Assembly: GCA_031772625.1 (NCBI GenBank)
Contig: CM062804.1
Location: 272,335,174-272,399,173, forward strand
From: Pinus tabuliformis
Lineage: Eukaryota > Streptophyta > Pinopsida > Pinales > Pinaceae
Reading direction: 5' to 3'
Length of the DNA stretch: 64,000 nucleotides
Below are positions 59,507 through 64,000 of the stretch, one piece after another; the stretch's first letter is position 1, and the number at the start of each line of letters is the position of its first letter. Below the pieces are notes generated by a model. It was given only the letters and a program-made list of their open reading frames with translations. It was not told the origin of the DNA and ran no database searches. Both the position numbers and the translations under genes were made by a program.

Positions 59507-60733
59507 TTTTGGGGCAAAGTGATTGCTTGTCATTTAATTTTTCAACCCGGCGGTTTCATAAACTTGTGAAACATGCGTGCAATGTATGTGCTAGAAATTG
59601 TCTTTAAGTTTAGATCAATCTAACTACAAAATAACGAAAACCAATTCATCTAATCTATGAAATCAAATAATGAAAATGAAATTCAACTAACCTGTGAAAT
59701 AAAAAACAACTAATGTATACTTAGTTAATCCAGCATTCAATTATGAAGTGTTACCTTCTTGAGATGATGTGTAAGAAACTATTTATACTTTAACTTCTAA
59801 TGTCCTAGAAAATCAAGTAAAGTGTGCAGAAAATAACTCAGTAATTGCATGTATTAAATATTCAACCATTCAATCTTGAAATATGATTAAATCAATTTCT
59901 TAAAATGATCTTTAGGAATGTCAGTTAATGCAATTAAGTGAGAATCTTAAAAGCAAATATAAAAGCACGAAAAAGTAAAGCTCAATGATTGCATAGGTTG
60001 AACATTCAATCACCCAATTTGAAGTCACCTTCTTCGCCTATTCTGTTGTCCAATTATACAATGAATTGATAGTTTAATCTAAGAAAGTAAATAATAGAAC
60101 ATGAAAAGAAACTAAATAACTATGAGCTCTTGCCTCAAACTTAATCCAATTGGAAAATACATAAATCTTTCCTATTGAAATGTTTTTAGAAAAGCAAAGA
60201 TTACACGGTCATTCTAAAACTAATACTAAGAAAGAAAATGAACTTTAATCTATAAAAGCAATTTAATCTCGCACATTGTAGGTGGCCAATCCAAAAGCAT
60301 GAGAGATGGCAAGTTGAGAGGCTCCAAATGCAAGCATAACCAAATCAAGGTGAACATTACTCATGAGCATGGTGCCAAATCCAAATTCTATATTCAAAAC
60401 ATGAGCATTTCCCCAACTTTACACATCCTTTCAAAGGAGAAGGCTCTCCTATTTATACAAAAACATAAGAAGCTACCCTATTTAATGAAGATCCACTAAA
60501 ATCTCATATAGTTACAACCAAATTTGAGCATTGGTGGCCACCAATTTGAATCATAAATTCACTTTAAACACATAAAATAAATAACTTTGGTAAATAAGGA
60601 TTCTAACCCATATATTTATGAAAATGGTGGCTAATGAAAGGTTATATGGTTATAGAGTTGCGACATGTGAGTGAAATGGTGGTGATAAAGGTGAAATTGA
60701 ATGTCATTTTGAAGACATTTTGGAGGCCCAACA
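59507..60733 (-). repeat. 5' LTR of Athila-like element
   Basis: About 1.23 kb, aligned to the split left LTR. On the minus strand it carries TATAAATAGG (plus 60448-60457), consistent with minus-strand transcription. Confidence 0.85.
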
Positions 60734-60738
60734 GATCC

Positions 60739-61668
60739 CATAGTCCATTATCTCATATCGGGACAATAGGTTCCTAAGTACATTTTGGTCAAGTCTCAGG
60801 TCAATGTTGGATACCAAGCTCACTAAGTCCATGGCTTTCCACCCCCAAACTGATGGCCAAATAGAGGTCGTCAACAGGATGATTGTACACATGTTACGCA
60901 TGTACAACTCGAAGCATCCATGCACATGAGATGAAATCCTTCCCTATGTCTAGCACAGCTACAACAAAGCTCTCCATAGCTCAACTAGACACAACCCTTT
61001 TCAGGTGGGATTGGGATTCCAGCCACTATGTCCCATTGATATGGCCATACCATTTGCAACTTCTTCAATATATTCATATCATGTCTAGTCTGAAGCTAAC
61101 AAGGATGACAGCTTTATTGAGTGCATTCAGAAAATCCACCAGCAGCGGCATATTAGACAGAGCCAATGCTAAGTTCAAGCAACATCATGGTTAACATCAA
61201 GTGTCACACAAGTTCTAGGTGGGCGACAATGTTTGGTTACATTTGTAGAAGGAGCGCCTCTTTGGGCCCCACTGCAAGCTTTAATCACTCCAATATGGGC
61301 CTTACACCATCACTAAGGCTATAGGGGACAACACTTGTGAGCTCATCATTCCACCATTCCTTGGCCTGCACCTAGTGTTCAATGTGGACCACCTTTTACC
61401 ATACTTTCCACCATTACTAGACACATTAGACATTGCATAACAACTTAGACCAACAGAGTTAAACCTAGACCACATGGAACAAGACACAAATGATCGGATC
61501 ATGGATACACAAATCAAGAATACTCACCAACATCAGATCCAACTGTATCAGGTTGTCAAAACTGGCCAACTCCTGCACCAAGGCAAGTGGCTCACCAGGG
61601 ACCAAGTTCAGCGGAAGTTTCCCCATCTCATGGAGGCACTCAATGCAATGGGGACCATTGCTTCCTAA
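60739..61668 (+). pseudogene. Old gypsy integrase end and C-terminal tail (broken), second part
   Basis: The integrase core resumes after the insertion: the second catalytic region near 60750 and the AFHPQTDGQ region near 60835-60860. The integrase C-terminal region and the unassigned tail (QLYQVVKTGQLL...KWLTRDQVQRKFPHL) follow. This tail is open and very similar to that of the array copies, although upstream parts are broken. The stop codon overlaps the polypurine tract at 61667-61679, as in the young copies. Confidence 0.88.
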
Positions 61669-61679
61669 GGGGAGAGGAC

Positions 61680-62285
61680 TAATCCAGGTGGATATTGGTG
61701 GCCAATTTCCTATTCCACTTGGACCCCCACCACTATTTCTTTCAATTTTTCAGTTTCCTTAATTGTAGCACAGTTTACTATTTTTGGCAGTTTTTCAGGT
61801 CCTGAACTTTCAGCGCTGTTTTGAGGTCCTAAACAACGTTTTTTTTGGAAAACGAGAAAATATTTTTATTTTATTGATGTTTGCAGCCGAAATTTGTATT
61901 CCTCGAATAGATATTTCTAACAATGTATTGTGCGCATCAAACAAAGTTACGACCCCGGGAAGTTGATGTACCAATTTACCCAAACGGGGCCCATAGTTTT
62001 GGCGCTTCGGCTCCTAAGGTTATGTTTTTGGATGTTTATGGTTTTCCATTATTTCTCAATAATAAATATGTCTTCAAGCCTCATTGTAACACAGTTTAGA
62101 GGCATGTAGCCACCACATCTCTTCTTAGAGATAATCTACCATCGCCCGAGCTGGTTTATTTCCATTTATGTATGTAAGCATATTTTAGTTCTTTAATATT
62201 AATGAAATGAAGTTTTATTTCTACTACATCTCTACGTATATGTGTATTTCCCTAATTTTTTATGTTCTTGCATAAGTCCAGATCA
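61680..62285 (+). repeat. 3' LTR of old gypsy copy
   Basis: This is 606 bp and pairs with 41504-42126; it is clearly diverged from it. It is followed by the target duplication GTTCA and then copia coding sequence. Confidence 0.9.
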
Positions 62286-64000
62286 GTTCATCAGTCTACA
62301 ATCATGTTACCAAGGATGCAAGGAAAAATCTAGAGCTAACAACTTAGATGGACATATTTGTGGGGTACAGTGATACACCTCATAACTATCAGGTGTACCT
62401 ACCATCTCACAGGATAATAGTTATTCATATATATGTGAATTTTGATGAAGAGAAGGCCACGAGATGTTCCCTTAAGAGGGAGCTTCATTTACATGCAAAT
62501 GAGGAACTTTTGGCTCCAAAGGAAGAACCACGGGATGATGTGGAGCATCCAAAAGCAGAGTAGAGAGTGGAAGCACCCACTCATGCAGGGACATCGAGAG
62601 ATGGAAGGAAGAACACTAGGAAAGCTGACATATTATTGCATGATGCTAGAGAGAATGTGGGAGCACGCACATCACATAGCAGGCAGAGTAGGTCACCATA
62701 TCGGTACACTGGGTACATGGCTCTAATGAGTGAGCTAGTTGATACAGAACCATCCTCAATTGAGGAAACAATGTAGGAGCCAGTATGGGTTAATTTCATG
62801 GTCAGAAATAGTGTTTGGGAAGATTTCCCAAGATAGAGAACAAGTCAGTGGTAGGTTCGAGGTGGGTCTACAAGGTGAAGCAAGTAGCAGATGGAAGCAT
62901 CGAGAAACACAAGGCCATATTTGTGGCCAAGGGGTTCTCTTAGGTGGAGGGAAATGATTACGAGGAGACCTTTGCTCTAGTATCAAGGTTCTATCATATC
63001 AATTCTAGCACTTTCAGCACAGATGGGTTGGAAGATACATGAGATGGATGTGAAGACAACATTTCTCAATGGAGTGATTGAGGAAGAGATGTACATTGAG
63101 TAGTCGGGAGGATTTGAGACCTTCGACAAAGAGTCTCATGTGTGCAAACTCAAGTGAGCATTGTATGCGTTGAAACAAGCACCATGTGCTTGGTACACCA
63201 AGATTGATAGCTATTTCACCAGGTTGGGCTTCACCAAAAGCAAAGTAGATGTAAACCTTTACCATATTGTGGTTGAAGGTAAATTATTGATTATAGTATT
63301 ATATGTCGATGATTTAATTCTAACAAGTGATGAGAAGCTGGTAAAATCTTGCAAAGAGGATCTTGCAAGAGAATTCGAGATGAAGGGCCTGGGTATCATG
63401 CATTATTTCCTACTTATGGAAGTATGGCAAGGAGATGAGGAACTGTTTGTATCTCAAGTGAAGTATGCCAATGAGATACTGAAGAAGTTCCAATGAAGAG
63501 CAACAAACCCATGGAGACTCCTCTAGGAGGGAATTGAAGGAAGGAAGATGCTAATTCAGGTGAAGTAGTGAAGGCTACTATTTATAGGCATCTCGTGAGT
63601 TCACTTATGTATTTGGTGAACACACAACGAGACATGTGTTTTGCGGTTAACCCGCTTAGTCAATAAATGGCTAAGCTAACCAAATTGTATCGGAAGGCAG
63701 CCAAACATGTGTTTATATACCTGAGAGGCACTACTCAATATGGTCTTTGGTACAAGTGAACAGAGGGAGTGAATCTGCAAGGCTTCATAGATGCAAATTG
63801 GGTAGTCCATCAGACAGGAAGAGCACATCAAGAGGCATCTTTAGTATCAAGTTCGTAGTAGTTTCTTGGTACAGCAGGAAGTAAAGATCAGTTGCAATCA
63901 GTTCAGGAGAAGCAGAGTACATGGTTGCTAGTTAAGAAGCTTGTGAAGCTATCTGGATGACGAATATTATTGTTCGGTTATTTGGTTAGATGATGGATCC
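62286..64000 (+). pseudogene. Copia integrase end, reverse transcriptase and RNase H (broken, cut by window edge)
   Basis: It continues copia integrase (MDIFVGYSDTPHNYQVYLP near 62350), then a variable linker, then reverse transcriptase: the WKIHEMDVKTTFLNG region near 63030, LYALKQAPCAWY near 63160 and the catalytic YVDD at 63304-63315. RNase H-like sequence (FIDANW near 63785) runs to the edge. It is broken at several places. The arrangement confirms that the DNA before 41503 and after 62286 belonged to one element. Confidence 0.88.

Larger units (their letters stand above)
45792..60733 (-). mobile_element. Athila-like LTR element without recognisable pol, minus strand, interrupted
   Basis: Exact GATCC duplications at 45787-45791 and 60734-60738 bracket TGTTGGGG...CCCAACA ends. 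The right LTR is 59507-60733. The left LTR is 45792-46758 plus 54595-55087, split by a younger element. Three signs point to minus-strand orientation: a primer-site-like TGGTGTTGTTGCCG at 59490-59503 beside the right LTR, a purine-rich TAGTTGGGTGGTA beside the left LTR, and TATAAATAGG in the right LTR. The primer site resembles the tRNA-Asp type used by Athila elements. The 4.4-kb interior shows no reverse transcriptase or integrase, so it is a decayed or LARD-like non-autonomous element. Confidence 0.8.
41504..62285 (+). mobile_element. Old broken copy of the array gypsy family, interrupted once
   Basis: LTRs lie at 41504-42126 and 61680-62285. The flanks TTTCA (41499-41503) and GTTCA (62286-62290) are a 5-bp target duplication with one mismatch. 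The same primer-site position, domain order and C-terminal sequence show that this belongs to the family forming the 1-16300 array, but it is far more diverged and broken at many places. It is split in the integrase core by the element at 45792-60733. It sits inside the integrase of the copia element. Confidence 0.9.
31917..64000 (+). mobile_element. Ty1/copia element, broken and multiply interrupted, runs off right edge
   Basis: The 5' LTR is 31917-32373. Coding remnants then appear in copia order: Gag and protease (32469-33879), integrase (40945-41503), end of integrase, reverse transcriptase and RNase H (62286-64000). The remnants join in sequence order across two insertion stacks (33880-40936 and 41504-62285), showing that they were once one element. 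Integrase before reverse transcriptase is the copia order. It is broken in many places and its 3' LTR lies outside the window. Confidence 0.88.

Noticed and set aside
61490-61762. 90-residue plus frame overlapping the old gypsy tail and 3' LTR (homologues at 5057, 10305 and 15554)
   Set aside because: It is an alternative frame of the Pol tail running into the LTR, kept by sequence identity rather than evidence of coding.

Overview
The window is a plant nuclear intergenic region made almost entirely of transposable elements. I see no host protein-coding gene, rRNA gene or functional tRNA gene. The plant call rests on Ty3/gypsy and Ty1/copia LTR elements with initiator-Met tRNA primer sites, a chromodomain-bearing chromovirus, Ogre/Athila-like primer sites, tRNA-derived SINEs and long A+T-rich spacers. 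The nesting suits a large-genome plant such as a gymnosperm, but that is inference.

Positions 1-16300 hold a head-to-tail array of one young Ty3/gypsy family: LTR, body, LTR, body, LTR, body, LTR, with each inner LTR shared by two neighbours (period about 5248 bp). Each body has one open 1524-residue Gag-Pol frame. The LTRs (about 621 bp, TGATCC...GGATCA) and bodies are nearly identical, so the array is very young or is an assembly product.

Positions 16301-31916 are A+T-rich spacer carrying small insertions. These are a SINE at 19787-19955 with 16-bp target duplications, a possible minus-strand SINE near 20260, a 4.7-kb element with 185-bp LTRs that keeps only Gag zinc knuckles (22979-27707), a 181-bp foldback insertion with exact 13-bp duplications (28322-28502), and a 1.5-kb poly(A) retroposon with 18-bp duplications (30343-31848).

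Positions 31917-64000 are one broken Ty1/copia element that runs past the right edge and has been opened by two stacks of insertions. Stack one (33880-40936) is a solo-LTR-like insertion containing a minus-strand chromovirus (34227-40157, target duplication ATGAA). Stack two (41504-62285) is an old, broken copy of the same gypsy family that forms the array. It is interrupted in its integrase by a minus-strand Athila-like element without recognisable pol (45792-60733, duplication GATCC). One LTR of that element is in turn interrupted by a young non-autonomous element with 1041-bp LTRs that encodes zinc knuckles and an aspartic protease but no reverse transcriptase or integrase (46759-54589). 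Four generations of insertion can be ordered by their flanking duplications. All retroelement copies are described as fossils; only the three array copies look whole.
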